Source: Pedobacter aquatilis
Lineage (GTDB): Bacteria > Bacteroidota > Bacteroidia > Sphingobacteriales > Sphingobacteriaceae
NCBI RefSeq assembly: GCF_030409415.1
Contig: NZ_JAUFPW010000015.1
Location: 29,928 to 93,927 of the forward strand
DNA: 64,000 bases
Direction of reading: 5' to 3'
The notes under the pieces were generated by a model. The model was given only the letters and a program-made list of their open reading frames with translations, did not search any database and was not told the origin of the DNA. Positions 27,527-37,118 of this stretch are shown here, one piece after another. Made by a program: the position numbers and the translations under genes. The number at the start of each line of letters is the position of its first letter. Within the stretch, counting starts at the first letter, position 1.

Positions 27527-28057
27527 CTAATTTTTTACAGCCCCTGGTTTGTAGCCCAATTTTACAATTACATCATTACTTACATCATAACTGCTACTTG
27601 CATAAATCATCATAGTAGCTTCACTGCTTTTGTCGAAAATGAAATCTAAAAATTTTGCTTTGGCAATTTGCTTAATCACATCAGCTACTTTATCCTGAAT
27701 AGGTTTGATTAACTTAATGCGACTTTGAAACAAATCTCCGTCAGGACCAAACTTTTGGCGCTGAAATTCTTTAGCTGCCTTTTCCTTTTCAATAATTTCG
27801 TTTTCCCTGCGTTTGCGCATATCATCAGTTAATAAAACCTGATCGGCTTGATATGCTTTATACATTCTGTCGATTTCACTGAAATTCTGGTCAACCTGTT
27901 GTTGCCATTGTTTAGAAGCTACTTCCAATTGACTTAATGCAGATTTATATTCTGGCATTTGTTTAAGGATGTACTCTGTATCTACATAAGCAAACTTCTG
28001 GGCAAAAGCGCCAAAAGTTGTGCAAAGTAAAAATGCGATTAAGAAATACTTTTTCAT
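27527..28057 (-). CDS. OmpH/Skp-family periplasmic chaperone (first copy)
   Basis: A 176-aa secreted protein with signal peptide 1-19 (FGAFA|Q), the strand KFAYVDTEYILKQMPEYKSA, a coiled-coil arm rich in Gln/Lys/Arg (~45-110) and the closing segment SYDVSNDVIVKLGYKPG. It has the Skp/OmpH fold by pattern and is more strongly charged in its arm than the neighbour copy. The gene lies 172 bp after bamA and 58 bp before the second copy. The two have diverged well beyond a recent duplication, which suggests distinct clients or a hetero-oligomer; that is inference. Confidence 0.92.
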   Translation of the reverse strand: MKKYFLIAFLLCTTFGAFAQKFAYVDTEYILKQMPEYKSALSQLEVASKQWQQQVDQNFSEIDRMYKAYQADQVLLTDDMRKRRENEIIEKEKAAKEFQRQKFGPDGDLFQSRIKLIKPIQDKVADVIKQIAKAKFLDFIFDKSSEATMMIYASSSYDVSNDVIVKLGYKPGAVKN

Positions 28058-28229
28058 CAGTTATTAATTGTTTTTTAAGGTGATGAAGCTACCATGATTT
28101 TATCGCATGAAAAAATAATGGTGGTTTCATTTGTGTGTGTTTTATTGTTTCTTGCAAAAACTAAGCCATGTATAAACTCAACTTAGAATGTTTTATTGCA
28201 TATTTATTTATTTTTTTAATCATAAACAA

Positions 28230-30776
28230 TTAAAATCCACCTAATTGTTGTGCGATACTGAAGTGGAACTGGCCTTTGTTCGAATCAGGCAAACCTGGAA
28301 TTGCATCGAAACCATATCCATAATCGATTCCTAACAAACCGAAAATAGGTAAGAAAATACGAGCGCCCACACCAACTGATCTTCTAATATTAAACGGATT
28401 AAAATCAGCAAATCTATTCCAGGTATTACCACCTTCAGCAAAAGCTAAAACGAAGGCAGTTGCCTGCTGACTTTTAATTACCGGATAACGTGCCTCTAAA
28501 ACATATTTAGTGTAAATCGGACTACCAGATGATTGTGCAATACTAGGGTTTGAACCTACCGGAATAACTGTATTGTTTGCGTAACCACGCATAGCGATTA
28601 ACTCTGAACCTTGTAAAAAGTCGAAACCTTGCATACCATCGCCACCTAATTTGAAACGCTCAAACGCTGATTGACCTGTAGCTGCCGTATATTGACCTAA
28701 GAAACCAAATTGAGCTTGTGCTTTGATTACGAATTGTCCGCCAACACGTTGGTACCATTGCGAATCAAATTTCCATTTGTGGTACTCTGTAAATCTGTAT
28801 TTTGTTTTATCAGATGCCGTTGCATAGTTAACACCATTAAACAATGAGTATGGCGGGGTAGCCTGTACAGTAAAACGAATAAATGAACCAGATAAAGGAT
28901 AAATTGGCGAATCTCTCGAATCGCGACTAATCTCCTGAGATAAGTTTAAGTTATAAGATGTACCTGTGCTAAATAAAAATCCAGGGTAGTTTTGAAGGAT
29001 ATATTGCTGTAAACTCACCGCGTGACTTAACTGGAAGTAGTTATCAGGCCAGTTTAATCTTCTACCCAAACTCACCGTAACACCATTTAAACGGATTTTA
29101 AAGTAATTTGGATTGCTAGAATCACCAATACCACTAGATTGAAGCGAAGTAAAAGCACTTACACCGAAACTAACTGGTTTCTCACCACCAAACCAAGGTT
29201 GTGAGAAAGAGAAACTATAAGACTGGTAAAATTTACCATTGGTTTGTCCACGTAAACTTAATTTTTGTCCATCACCTTTAGGCAATGGTTTATAAGCTTT
29301 TAAATTGAATAAATTTCTTAAAGAGAAGTTATTGAAGGTTAAGCCCAATGTACCAATGATACGGCCACCACCAAAACCACCTGATAACTCAATCTGATCT
29401 GAAGGTTTTTCTTCTACAGCATATTCAATATCAACTGTTCCATCTGCAGGGTTAGGGCGAGGTGTTGGAACAGTTTTTTGCTCATCAAAGTTACCTAACT
29501 GTCCAATCTCACGAACGGTACGAATTAAATCGCTTTTGCTAAATTTTTGTCCCGGTTTTGTACGAATCTCACGTAAAACAACCTTATCATTTGTTATGGT
29601 ATTTCCTTTTAATGTAATACGGTTATTGGTATATTGGGGACCTTCGTAGATGCGCATTTCAACATCAACTGTATCGTTATAAATTTTTGTTTGTACCGGA
29701 TCAATATTGAAAGTTAAATAACCATTATCAGTATACAAACTATTGATATCGCCACCATTCTCGCCACCACCATTAATTTTTTTATCAAGTTTATCTTCAC
29801 TAAATACATCACCTTTCTGAATAGAAAGCACTCTATTTAAAACATCTGTATTGTAAATGGCGTTACCAGCCCAGGTTACATCACCAAAATAGTATTTTTT
29901 ACCTTCGTAAATATCCATTTTAATATTTACCTTTTTACTGTTATACTGATAAATACTGTCTTTTAAAAGTTCAGCATCGCGATAGCCTTTTTCGTGAAGT
30001 TTGGCTATCATTTTAATTTTATTTTCTTCGTATTTTTCTTTACTGAATTTTCCAGAACCCCAGAAACGCCACCAAGCAAATTGCTTAGGATTTTTTAGAT
30101 ATTTACGAAGTTTAGCTGCTTTGAAATCTTTGTTTCCTGTAAAATCGATATGCTGAACCTTAACCCTGCTCCCTTTATCAATATCAGCAACTAAAATTAC
30201 GCTATTTTCAGAATTTGGATCTTTGCGTGTAGAATAATTTATCTTGGTAAAGAAAAAGCCTTTATCTAATAAATATTTTTTTGCTATTGCAGAAGTAGTG
30301 TTATATAAGTTATCGTTTACAATTTTACCAGTCTTATCATTCAGTTTCTCCTGAATGGCAGTTCTTTCAGATTTACGAACACCCTTTAACTCAATTGAAC
30401 TTAATCGAGGGCGTTCATCAACATCAATTTCGAAGTAAACTGTATCCTGAACAAATTTTTCGATATTTAATTTAATATCATCAAATAAGCCCTGAGCCCA
30501 AAGTGTTTTAATAGCTTCAGCTGTTGCATCGCCCGGTAAAACTATTTTATCGCCTTTGGCTAATTTAGAAAGTGTAATTAGCACTTCTTTATCCAGATAT
30601 TCAGTTCCGATAATTTTTACACCACCAATTATATATTCCTTTGGACTAAAGTAATCTAAATCCAGGTTACCAACCTTTAAAGAAGGGGTTACAGGAGCCT
30701 GGGTTTGCGGACGTATTTGAGCAAAGGCCGGAGCGGCTAAAAATAACAGGATTAATACTTGAAATATTCTTTTCAT
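28230..30776 (-). CDS. bamA: Outer-membrane protein assembly factor BamA
   Basis: The central subunit of the beta-barrel assembly machine. From the ATG at 30776 it has 848 aa: signal peptide (AAPAFA|Q, ~19), about five POTRA repeats (~40-450; for example EYLDKEVLITLSKLAKGDKI and RLSSIELKGVRKSERTAI), and a C-terminal barrel from ~480. The barrel's last strand ends QFHFSIAQQLGGF. A frame extension of nine codons upstream exists, but MKRIFQVLILLFLAAPAFA is clearly a signal peptide start. POTRA 3 has a small insert around GGGENGGDINSLYTDNG. It sits between uppS and two ompH genes. Confidence 0.95.
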   Translation of the reverse strand: MKRIFQVLILLFLAAPAFAQIRPQTQAPVTPSLKVGNLDLDYFSPKEYIIGGVKIIGTEYLDKEVLITLSKLAKGDKIVLPGDATAEAIKTLWAQGLFDDIKLNIEKFVQDTVYFEIDVDERPRLSSIELKGVRKSERTAIQEKLNDKTGKIVNDNLYNTTSAIAKKYLLDKGFFFTKINYSTRKDPNSENSVILVADIDKGSRVKVQHIDFTGNKDFKAAKLRKYLKNPKQFAWWRFWGSGKFSKEKYEENKIKMIAKLHEKGYRDAELLKDSIYQYNSKKVNIKMDIYEGKKYYFGDVTWAGNAIYNTDVLNRVLSIQKGDVFSEDKLDKKINGGGENGGDINSLYTDNGYLTFNIDPVQTKIYNDTVDVEMRIYEGPQYTNNRITLKGNTITNDKVVLREIRTKPGQKFSKSDLIRTVREIGQLGNFDEQKTVPTPRPNPADGTVDIEYAVEEKPSDQIELSGGFGGGRIIGTLGLTFNNFSLRNLFNLKAYKPLPKGDGQKLSLRGQTNGKFYQSYSFSFSQPWFGGEKPVSFGVSAFTSLQSSGIGDSSNPNYFKIRLNGVTVSLGRRLNWPDNYFQLSHAVSLQQYILQNYPGFLFSTGTSYNLNLSQEISRDSRDSPIYPLSGSFIRFTVQATPPYSLFNGVNYATASDKTKYRFTEYHKWKFDSQWYQRVGGQFVIKAQAQFGFLGQYTAATGQSAFERFKLGGDGMQGFDFLQGSELIAMRGYANNTVIPVGSNPSIAQSSGSPIYTKYVLEARYPVIKSQQATAFVLAFAEGGNTWNRFADFNPFNIRRSVGVGARIFLPIFGLLGIDYGYGFDAIPGLPDSNKGQFHFSIAQQLGGF

Positions 30777-30929
30777 TAAAATAATTTGTTCAGTAATGGC
30801 CACGAAGGTAACATTGTTTTACTAAGCAAAATTGCTTTAGTTTTCTTACCTTTTTGTGTGGTTACATTTATCGTATAAAAGTGGGGCTAAGTTAATTTAA
30901 ACCCTTGTTAAAAAGTGTTAAAAGAAAAA

Positions 30930-31670
30930 TTAGTTTAATTGTTCGCTAATTTTACCGAATCGACGTTCGCGTTTTTGATAATCTACGATGGCTTCAAAAA
31001 GATTTTCTCTTCTGAAATCAGGCCATAAAACATCTGTGAAATAAAACTCTGTATAAGCCATTTGCCAAAGCAGATAATTACTTATGCGATGCTCACCACT
31101 AGTTCTTATCATTAACTCCGGATCTGGAATATTCACTGTAGTTAATTGAGAAGAAAAAAGATTTTCATCAATATGGTTAATATCAAGATTATTATCCTTA
31201 ACGGCAGCAGCTATTTTCTTTGCAGCATTTACAATTTCCCATTTAGCACTATAGCTTAAAGCTAATGTTAAGGTACATTTTTCATTATGAGCAGTTTTAT
31301 CCATCGCCTCCTTCAAATCATTAATACATTCTTGAGGTAGCGATTCGATATTGCCGATTGCATTCAACTTGATGTTGTTCTTATTTAAAGTTTCGGTTTC
31401 CTTATTTATGGTAGAAATAAGAATTTGCATTAAAGCATCAACTTCTTCTTTAGGGCGGCTCCAATTCTCGGTAGAAAATGCATAAAGCGTTAGGTATTCA
31501 ATACCAACTTCCACACAACCTTCTACAATATCTTTTACAGATAACACACCCTGCTCATGGCCGAAAACCCGCATTTTTCCCTGACCTTTTGCCCAACGAC
31601 CGTTGCCATCCATAATTACGGCAATGTGCTTTGGCAGGCGGTTATAATCTATTTGTTCTTTAAATCCCAT
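30930..31670 (-). CDS. uppS: Isoprenyl transferase (undecaprenyl diphosphate synthase)
   Basis: Makes the C55 lipid carrier for cell-wall precursors. The 246-aa product has the catalytic segment HIAVIMDGNGRWAKGQG with Asp21, the FGHEQG loop, TLYAFSTENWSRP and the substrate motif DPELMIRTSGEHRISNYLLW near residue 190. A box TACCTTTG at 31716-31723 (minus strand) lies inside the preceding gene's end and may give an extra promoter. The gene starts 19 bp after the DUF6089 gene and is followed by bamA after 153 bp. Confidence 0.96.
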   Translation of the reverse strand: MGFKEQIDYNRLPKHIAVIMDGNGRWAKGQGKMRVFGHEQGVLSVKDIVEGCVEVGIEYLTLYAFSTENWSRPKEEVDALMQILISTINKETETLNKNNIKLNAIGNIESLPQECINDLKEAMDKTAHNEKCTLTLALSYSAKWEIVNAAKKIAAAVKDNNLDINHIDENLFSSQLTTVNIPDPELMIRTSGEHRISNYLLWQMAYTEFYFTDVLWPDFRRENLFEAIVDYQKRERRFGKISEQLN

Positions 31671-31689
31671 TAATTATGTCAAAATCAGC

Positions 31690-32481
31690 TTAAAAGGAAT
31701 AGCATTTTGAGGATACAAAGGTAAAAGATATGCCAACACTAACAAATAGATAAGTGTCCCTTTTTCTAAAATCTCCTCTTTGTGTTCCAGGTGCACCTGT
31801 TTGGTTGAGAGATGGATCGCTTAAATTTAACGGCGGATTACCTACTAATACTTGATTTGCTGGATAAACGCCGCTTACATCATCTAAATAATCGGTAAAC
31901 GCAGTACGGTAACCTAACTCGGTAAAAATGCTCCAGGTATCCTTATAATTATATTTTATACCACCACCAAATGGAATGGTTAGCACTGTATTTCTATATG
32001 CATTAGATTGCCCTTCAGTAGCGAGATAATCTAACCTGTATTTCTCCCCATCATACTTTACACTTGGTTTAAAATTTACAAACCCTACACCGCCAAACAA
32101 ATAAGGGGTAAATCTTCTATTACCACCATTTATGGAATAATCGAAAAAATTAAAATCAAGTATTGCTGCACCTTCATTTAATGTTGTTTTAAAACTTAGG
32201 TTGCGTTCTCTAAATTGCTCATTACTTGAGTGGGCATCATTAGCTTTAATTTGACCATAATTGTACATAGCCCTAACTCCTAAATAGGCATTAAAATTAC
32301 GTTTTACAAAAAGGCCTCCATTTAAACCGCTTACCTGAACAGGATTATTTTGATTGAGATCGCCAATGTAACCTGCACCACCAGCCTGTAAACCAATTTC
32401 CCAGGTAGCAAAATACTGTGCCTGTACAAAGGGTGTAATAAGCATAAAAAGGATGAAAAAGCTTAATCGGTTTTGCGTCAT
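31690..32481 (-). CDS. DUF6089-family outer-membrane beta-barrel protein
   Basis: A 263-aa secreted protein with a signal peptide (1-21, PFVQA|Q) and beta-barrel-like strands: WEIGLQAGGAGYIGDLN, YLFGGVGFVNFKPS, IPFGGGIKYNYKDTWSIFTE and a final strand ending VGISFTF. Sequence and position between NAD kinase and uppS fit DUF6089, a Bacteroidota-specific family of unknown function. Unlike most barrels it continues past the last strand by six residues (VSSKCYSF), so the extreme C-terminus is atypical. Its tight coupling (2 bp after ppnK) and its place by bamA suggest an envelope role, but that is inference. Confidence 0.8.
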   Translation of the reverse strand: MTQNRLSFFILFMLITPFVQAQYFATWEIGLQAGGAGYIGDLNQNNPVQVSGLNGGLFVKRNFNAYLGVRAMYNYGQIKANDAHSSNEQFRERNLSFKTTLNEGAAILDFNFFDYSINGGNRRFTPYLFGGVGFVNFKPSVKYDGEKYRLDYLATEGQSNAYRNTVLTIPFGGGIKYNYKDTWSIFTELGYRTAFTDYLDDVSGVYPANQVLVGNPPLNLSDPSLNQTGAPGTQRGDFRKRDTYLFVSVGISFTFVSSKCYSF

Positions 32482-32483
32482 AC

Positions 32484-33365
32484 TTAATAGTTACGGGTAT
32501 CTATGCCCCATAATAATTTATTCCTTAACGTGTTTAAATAAGTTTCATTGTTAAGGCGAATAAGATTAACGCAAAAATCTGCTTTTTTTATAGATATTTT
32601 TACTGAGCGTTCAACAGTAACAGTTCGGCTATCGCAAGAAACCAAAAACTTAGATTCTCTGGCCTCAACCTCGAATGATAATGAGCTATTATCAGGCAAA
32701 ACCACTGGCCTTACATTGAGATTATGTGGTGCAATTGGTGTAACCACAAAGTTTTTAGAATCTGGATAAATAATTGGTCCACCACAACTTAAAGAATAAG
32801 CTGTTGAACCTGTTGGTGTGGCAATAATTAATCCATCTGCCCAATACGAGTTGATGTATTCATTATTCATTTTAGCATGAATAATCATCATTGCAGAGTT
32901 ATCACGACGATGAATGGTAATGTCATTAAGTGCAAAATTTTCTTCTCCAAACAATCCGTTTTCAGATTCAAGCAATAAAAGGGAACGCTCATCTAAAGTA
33001 TATTCGCCGTTTATCAAGGCAGTTAAGGCAGATTCAATTTCCGTTTTATTTATGCTGGCTAAAAAACCCAACCTTCCAAAATTAATACCAATTACAGGGA
33101 TACCAGAATTGCGAATTAAAGAAAGTGTATCGAGCAATGTTCCATCGCCACCCAAACTTAGCAATACATCGGCAAGTTCCTTTAATTCCTTATGGTTATG
33201 AAAAGTTACGGTATTGGCAGGTAATTTAATTTTGCCGTGAAGCGAGTTTTTGAACTTATAGTGAAGAACTGGCTGTATATTATGGCTTTTTAAATGATTG
33301 AAAACTTCCTGTACATAAGGCAAAACTGTATCATTAAAGTCTCTACCATAAATTGCAATTCTCAT
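32484..33365 (-). CDS. nadK: NAD kinase
   Basis: Phosphorylates NAD to NADP. The 293-aa product has GGDGT at 72-76 in LLSLGGDGTLLDT, the FGRLGFLA segment, and ATPTGSTAYSLSCGGPI, the conserved substrate-binding loop. ITPIAPHNLNVRPVVLPD is also standard. It is cytoplasmic. It lies 4 bp after the CBS gene and 2 bp before the DUF6089 gene, so it is part of a tightly packed minus-strand operon beginning with the alpha/beta hydrolase. Confidence 0.96.
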   Translation of the reverse strand: MRIAIYGRDFNDTVLPYVQEVFNHLKSHNIQPVLHYKFKNSLHGKIKLPANTVTFHNHKELKELADVLLSLGGDGTLLDTLSLIRNSGIPVIGINFGRLGFLASINKTEIESALTALINGEYTLDERSLLLLESENGLFGEENFALNDITIHRRDNSAMMIIHAKMNNEYINSYWADGLIIATPTGSTAYSLSCGGPIIYPDSKNFVVTPIAPHNLNVRPVVLPDNSSLSFEVEARESKFLVSCDSRTVTVERSVKISIKKADFCVNLIRLNNETYLNTLRNKLLWGIDTRNY

Positions 33366-33369
33366 AAAA

Positions 33370-34032
33370 TTAAACGTTTAAATAGTTCATAAAAGAATCG
33401 TAACGTTCTTGAGAACCATCATCAACTTGTGTATTATTATATACTTCTTTAACTTGATAATCGTATCGTTCGAAAGAAGCAACTAAAGCAGTAATTTCTG
33501 TTTTATTTACCTTCAAGGTTACTTCCAAGCGTGTAGAATTTTCAAAAGAATTTACATAAGATGATAAAATTTGAGCATTATCAGCCTCAACAATTTGTGA
33601 AATGTGTGCTAATGAATTATCTCTGTTGCTAATTTCGAGTACAATAATACCTCCAGGTTCATTAACCGCGTAAATTTCTGCAACTGCAGTAACCATAGTA
33701 TTTATCGAAATTAAACCAACGTAGTTTTTCTGAGCATCCACAACAGGAACGGATGTTAATTTTAAAGTGCTTAGCAATTTAATTACATCGTATGTATGCG
33801 CATTTGTTAAAACAAAAGAATTTAACAGGTTAAAAGAAGAATCTTTTATTAAAGCTTGTGTATTTCTAATTTCTAGCAAATCATCTTCCGCAAGCAATCC
33901 TAAAAACTGATTACCATTGATAACCGGCATATGTTTAAGCTTAAACTCGTTCATACGATCTAAAGCTTTCTGCACTGTATCTTCAGTTTTTAATGGATGT
34001 ATAGCATTCGATATGATTTCTTCGGCAAACAT
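33370..34032 (-). CDS. CBS-domain pair protein with ACT-like C-terminus
   Basis: A 220-aa cytoplasmic protein with two CBS motifs (~1-55, HPLKTEDTVQKALDRM and KHMPVINGNQFLGLLAEDD; ~70-125, SVPVVDAQKNYVGLISINT), which together would bind an adenine nucleotide. The final ~85 residues (PGGIIVLEISNRDNSLAHI) look like an ACT-type regulatory domain. It overlaps the hydrolase gene by one base and precedes nadK by 4 bp. A role in sensing nucleotide levels for NAD kinase or envelope synthesis is an attractive guess with no direct proof. Confidence 0.82.
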   Translation of the reverse strand: MFAEEIISNAIHPLKTEDTVQKALDRMNEFKLKHMPVINGNQFLGLLAEDDLLEIRNTQALIKDSSFNLLNSFVLTNAHTYDVIKLLSTLKLTSVPVVDAQKNYVGLISINTMVTAVAEIYAVNEPGGIIVLEISNRDNSLAHISQIVEADNAQILSSYVNSFENSTRLEVTLKVNKTEITALVASFERYDYQVKEVYNNTQVDDGSQERYDSFMNYLNV

Positions 34033-34796
34033 TACTTCAATAATATTCTATCTAAAAATTTCTGTAAAAATACGTTAAATATTTCAGGATGCTCCATCAT
34101 TGGCGCATGCCCGCATTTATCAACCCAGTTAAGTTCTGAGTTTGGTAATAACTGATGAAATTCTTCTGCAACTTCCGGAGGTGTAACTTTATCGTTTTTA
34201 CCCCAAATCAAAGAAACAGGTATAGTAATTTTTGTTAGCTCTTTAGCCATATTATGCCGTATAGCTGATTTAGCCATCGTAAGAATTCTAATTACTCTAG
34301 ATCTATCGTTAACAGTTTTAAATACATCATCAACAAGTTCCTTTGTTGCCGTTGCCGGATCGTAAAATGTAAACTCAACCTTTTCCTTAATATAATCGTA
34401 GCTTTCTCTTCTCGGAAAGGAGCCGCCAAAAGCATTCTCATATAAACCTGAACTGCCAGTTAATACCAAAGCTTTTACAAATTCTTGATGCGCTACGGTA
34501 AACACCAAGCCAACGTGGCCACCTAAAGAATTTCCAATAAGCACAACCTGGCTTAAGTTTTTAAACTTTAAAAAACGATGAAGGTATCTTGATAGCGCCT
34601 TAACACCTAATGTTAAAATTGGTAGTTCATAAATCGGAAGAATTGGGACAACAACGTGGTATCTATCTTTAAAACGATCTAAGACAGGCTCCCAATTACT
34701 CAATTCGCCCATTAAACCATGAAGCAACACCAATGTTTCACCTTTTCCGGCTTCTATATATTTGAATCCTTCTTCTTCTATTACCTGATAGTTCAT
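34032..34796 (-). CDS. Alpha/beta-fold hydrolase
   Basis: A 254-aa cytoplasmic hydrolase. The oxyanion segment LLHGLMG is at 24-30, the nucleophile elbow GNSLGG holds Ser90, the acid is in GKNDKVTPP near 200, and the His in CGHAPMMEHP near 230, which completes the triad. The substrate is unknown; similar proteins are often esterases, lipases or C-C hydrolases. It is the first gene of the compact operon leading through the CBS protein and nadK to uppS and bamA; its stop codon overlaps the start of the next gene. Confidence 0.85.
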   Translation of the reverse strand: MNYQVIEEEGFKYIEAGKGETLVLLHGLMGELSNWEPVLDRFKDRYHVVVPILPIYELPILTLGVKALSRYLHRFLKFKNLSQVVLIGNSLGGHVGLVFTVAHQEFVKALVLTGSSGLYENAFGGSFPRRESYDYIKEKVEFTFYDPATATKELVDDVFKTVNDRSRVIRILTMAKSAIRHNMAKELTKITIPVSLIWGKNDKVTPPEVAEEFHQLLPNSELNWVDKCGHAPMMEHPEIFNVFLQKFLDRILLK

Positions 34797-34979
34797 ATAT
34801 TAATTGATGGTATTGTAATACTAAGTTAGTAGAGTAAAATTAAATTTTGGCATTTATATGCCATTTTTCTGAAATAAAATTAAAAACGGTTCAAAAACTA
34901 CCCAAAAAGCATCGAAATGACCTTTTTTATATCTCATTTTCACTTTTGGTCTTTCAGATATCGTCTTCCACCTCTTAGT

Positions 34980-35420
34980 CTAATTCAACTTCTCTTTAAC
35001 TATTTCAGCAATTAACTTACCATCGGCCTTGCCTGCTAAAGCTTTGTTTGCCAATCCCATAACCTTGCCCATATCTTTAACTGATGTAGCACCAGATTGT
35101 TTGACAACATCTTCTATAATTGCGGCAACTTCTGCTCTATCTAATTGCTTAGGTAGGAATTGATTTATAACTTCTATTTCCTCTTCTTCTACTTTAAATA
35201 GATCTTCGCGATTTTGCTGCTTGTAAATATCAGCCGATTCGCGACGTTGTTTAATCAGCTTTTGAAGAATCTTTAATTCCATTTCTTCTGTAATTTCTTC
35301 TGTTGCGCCTTTTTCCGTTTTAGCCAAAAGTATAGCAGCTTTTATCGCTCTTAAACCTCTAAGTTGAGCATCGTTTTTAGCCAACATGGCCTTTTTTATT
35401 TCTTGATCAATCTGTATCAT
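34980..35420 (-). CDS. GatB/YqeY-domain protein
   Basis: A 146-aa protein consisting of the YqeY domain, the helical module also found at the C-terminus of the amidotransferase subunit GatB. Diagnostic segments are LRAIKAAILLAKTEKG, QRRESADIYKQQNREDL and ASVKDMGKVMGLANKALAGK-like spacing (SVKDMGKVMGLANKA, ~113-127). Stand-alone YqeY proteins have no settled function; binding to tRNA or mischarged tRNA is suspected. It lies 79 bp after the SDR gene on the same strand. A weak hairpin (TGGCAT / ATGCCA at ~34849-34866) lies about 110 bp downstream. Confidence 0.9.
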   Translation of the reverse strand: MIQIDQEIKKAMLAKNDAQLRGLRAIKAAILLAKTEKGATEEITEEMELKILQKLIKQRRESADIYKQQNREDLFKVEEEEIEVINQFLPKQLDRAEVAAIIEDVVKQSGATSVKDMGKVMGLANKALAGKADGKLIAEIVKEKLN

Positions 35421-35499
35421 CGTTTTTTAGTTTTTTGGGTGTTTTGTTTTTAGTATTTGCATGTTTGGTAAACAACTACATCACTAAAAAACCAAACAA

Positions 35500-36258
35500 C
35501 TACTTCCTATTAATCATTGTTCCGGTTGCTTGTGCACTCGGCATAATTAACATATCGTTTATATTTACATGTTTCGGTCTGCTTACTACGTACCAAATTG
35601 CATCTGCAATATCATCTGCAATTAAGGGTTCAAAATTTTCATAAACCTTTTTCGCTCGTTCTTCATCTCCCTTAAAACGAACGACAGAAAATTCTGTTTC
35701 TACAGCACCAGGATTGATAGAAGTTACCTTAATTTCATGTTGCAATAAATCGATTCGCATGGCTTTTGTTAATGCATCAACAGCATGTTTACTTGCGCAA
35801 TAAACATTTCCGTTAGGATAAACTTCTAGTCCGGCGATTGAGCCGATGTTAACTATATGTCCGGATTTATTTGGCACCATCCAGTTTGAAACAACTTTGG
35901 TAACGTACAATAAACCCTTAACATTGGTATCAATCATATTATCCCAATCGTCGGTATTACCCTTATCTATCGGCTCCAAACCTTGACTTAAGCCTGCATT
36001 ATTTACCAAAACATTAACCTGTTTCCATTCATTTGGCAAGGCCTCCAACAAATCCGTAATTGTATTTTTATCCCGAACATCGGCAACAATTTGTTTAATG
36101 GTAATTGCATATTTATTCTCCAGATGATGAGAAACATTGGTTAAACGTTCTTCACGACGAGCTACCAAAATTAGGTTGTAGCCATTTTGAGCAAATATGT
36201 GAGCACAAGCCTTGCCAATGCCAGAAGTTGCACCTGTAATTAAAGCTATTTTAGACAT
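35500..36258 (-). CDS. Short-chain dehydrogenase/reductase
   Basis: A classical SDR of 252 aa. The nucleotide site is TGATSGIG (8-15) with NNAG at 86-89. The catalytic residues are S140 (NIGSIAG), Y153 and K157 (YCASK). The basic residues after strand 2 (LVARREERL) favour NADP(H). It resembles the YdfG/serine dehydrogenase-like branch, but no substrate can be assigned. A TACCTTTG box lies about 55 bp upstream of the ATG. YqeY follows on the same strand. Confidence 0.9.
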   Translation of the reverse strand: MSKIALITGATSGIGKACAHIFAQNGYNLILVARREERLTNVSHHLENKYAITIKQIVADVRDKNTITDLLEALPNEWKQVNVLVNNAGLSQGLEPIDKGNTDDWDNMIDTNVKGLLYVTKVVSNWMVPNKSGHIVNIGSIAGLEVYPNGNVYCASKHAVDALTKAMRIDLLQHEIKVTSINPGAVETEFSVVRFKGDEERAKKVYENFEPLIADDIADAIWYVVSRPKHVNINDMLIMPSAQATGTMINRK

Positions 36259-36313
36259 TTTTCTTTATGAACTTGTATAAGCAATGCAACAAACATTACC
36301 TAAACTATGGCAA

Positions 36314-36321
36314 CAAAGGTA
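36314..36321 (-). promoter_or_regulatory. Putative -7 box of the SDR gene
   Basis: The minus strand reads TACCTTTG, giving a leader of about 50 nt to the ATG at 36258. Confidence 0.4.
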
Positions 36322-36341
36322 AGTTTTTTTGGATTGCCTAG

Positions 36342-37118
36342 CTACTCAAAAAACAAGCTGAATGTAAAATGGCGTAACTTGGTTTTATCCAAAGGGTTTG
36401 CAAAAGCGGTATTATCGTGCTGAAGCAAATCATTTATGGAGTAAGAAACCTTTATCTCTGGCGACATTTTGAAGTACTCAAAGTATAAATCAAAACCAAT
36501 TCCAGTTTCGTAAGATAAGTAATTCCTTCTATTTTTGAGCAATTTATTTAAAGGCATTTCACCTTCATCAAAAGTTTTCTTTTTAGAAGCAATATCCATT
36601 GAATATTTAGCACCGCCAATCCAATATGCCCTAAAATTATTTAAACGATTAGATTTTATTTTCAACAATAACGGAATCTCGAACATTGTTGCCTGAACCT
36701 TTTTTTCAATAAGTGTTTGAAAAGCTGGCGGTGTTATCGAATTATCTACAGGCTGCTCAATTGTTGGAGCAGGTTCGTATTCGTATCTAATTATCCTATC
36801 GCTAAAAATTAATGATGGCGTAGAACGTAAATCGAAGTTTTCAGAAATTCTTTTATTTATTACAAACCCTAAACCGAAACCAACCGATGGCGGACTGGAG
36901 ATTGCTGTCATTGGCATAGTGAGTTGCTTTCCATCCAAAGGATCTAAATAAACATCACGCCAGTTAGCCTTTTTTAAAATTTTATATTCTGCGGAGATAT
37001 ACTGGAAACTGAAACCAAAATGTAAGTCTTCATCATCTACTCCTCCGCCCCAATTTTGGGCAAAAGCGGTAAATGTTACCATTAAAACGGGGATGATTAA
37101 GCTTACTTTTCTTATCAT
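36342..37118 (-). CDS. porT: PorT-family outer-membrane protein (type IX secretion)
   Basis: A 258-aa outer-membrane protein: signal peptide 1-20 (FTAFA|Q), then beta strands including LHFGFSFQYISAEYKI, PSVGFGLGFVINKRI and the terminal KLRHFTFSLFFE. PorT is needed for type IX secretion in Porphyromonas and gliding Flavobacteria. The assignment rests on sequence pattern plus position: the gene overlaps ubiE/menG by 4 bp (ATGA), the order known for porT elsewhere. A T9SS cargo protein is present in the same window at 47381, consistent with a working system. A more general PorT-like role cannot be excluded. Confidence 0.8.
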   Translation of the reverse strand: MIRKVSLIIPVLMVTFTAFAQNWGGGVDDEDLHFGFSFQYISAEYKILKKANWRDVYLDPLDGKQLTMPMTAISSPPSVGFGLGFVINKRISENFDLRSTPSLIFSDRIIRYEYEPAPTIEQPVDNSITPPAFQTLIEKKVQATMFEIPLLLKIKSNRLNNFRAYWIGGAKYSMDIASKKKTFDEGEMPLNKLLKNRRNYLSYETGIGFDLYFEYFKMSPEIKVSYSINDLLQHDNTAFANPLDKTKLRHFTFSLFFE

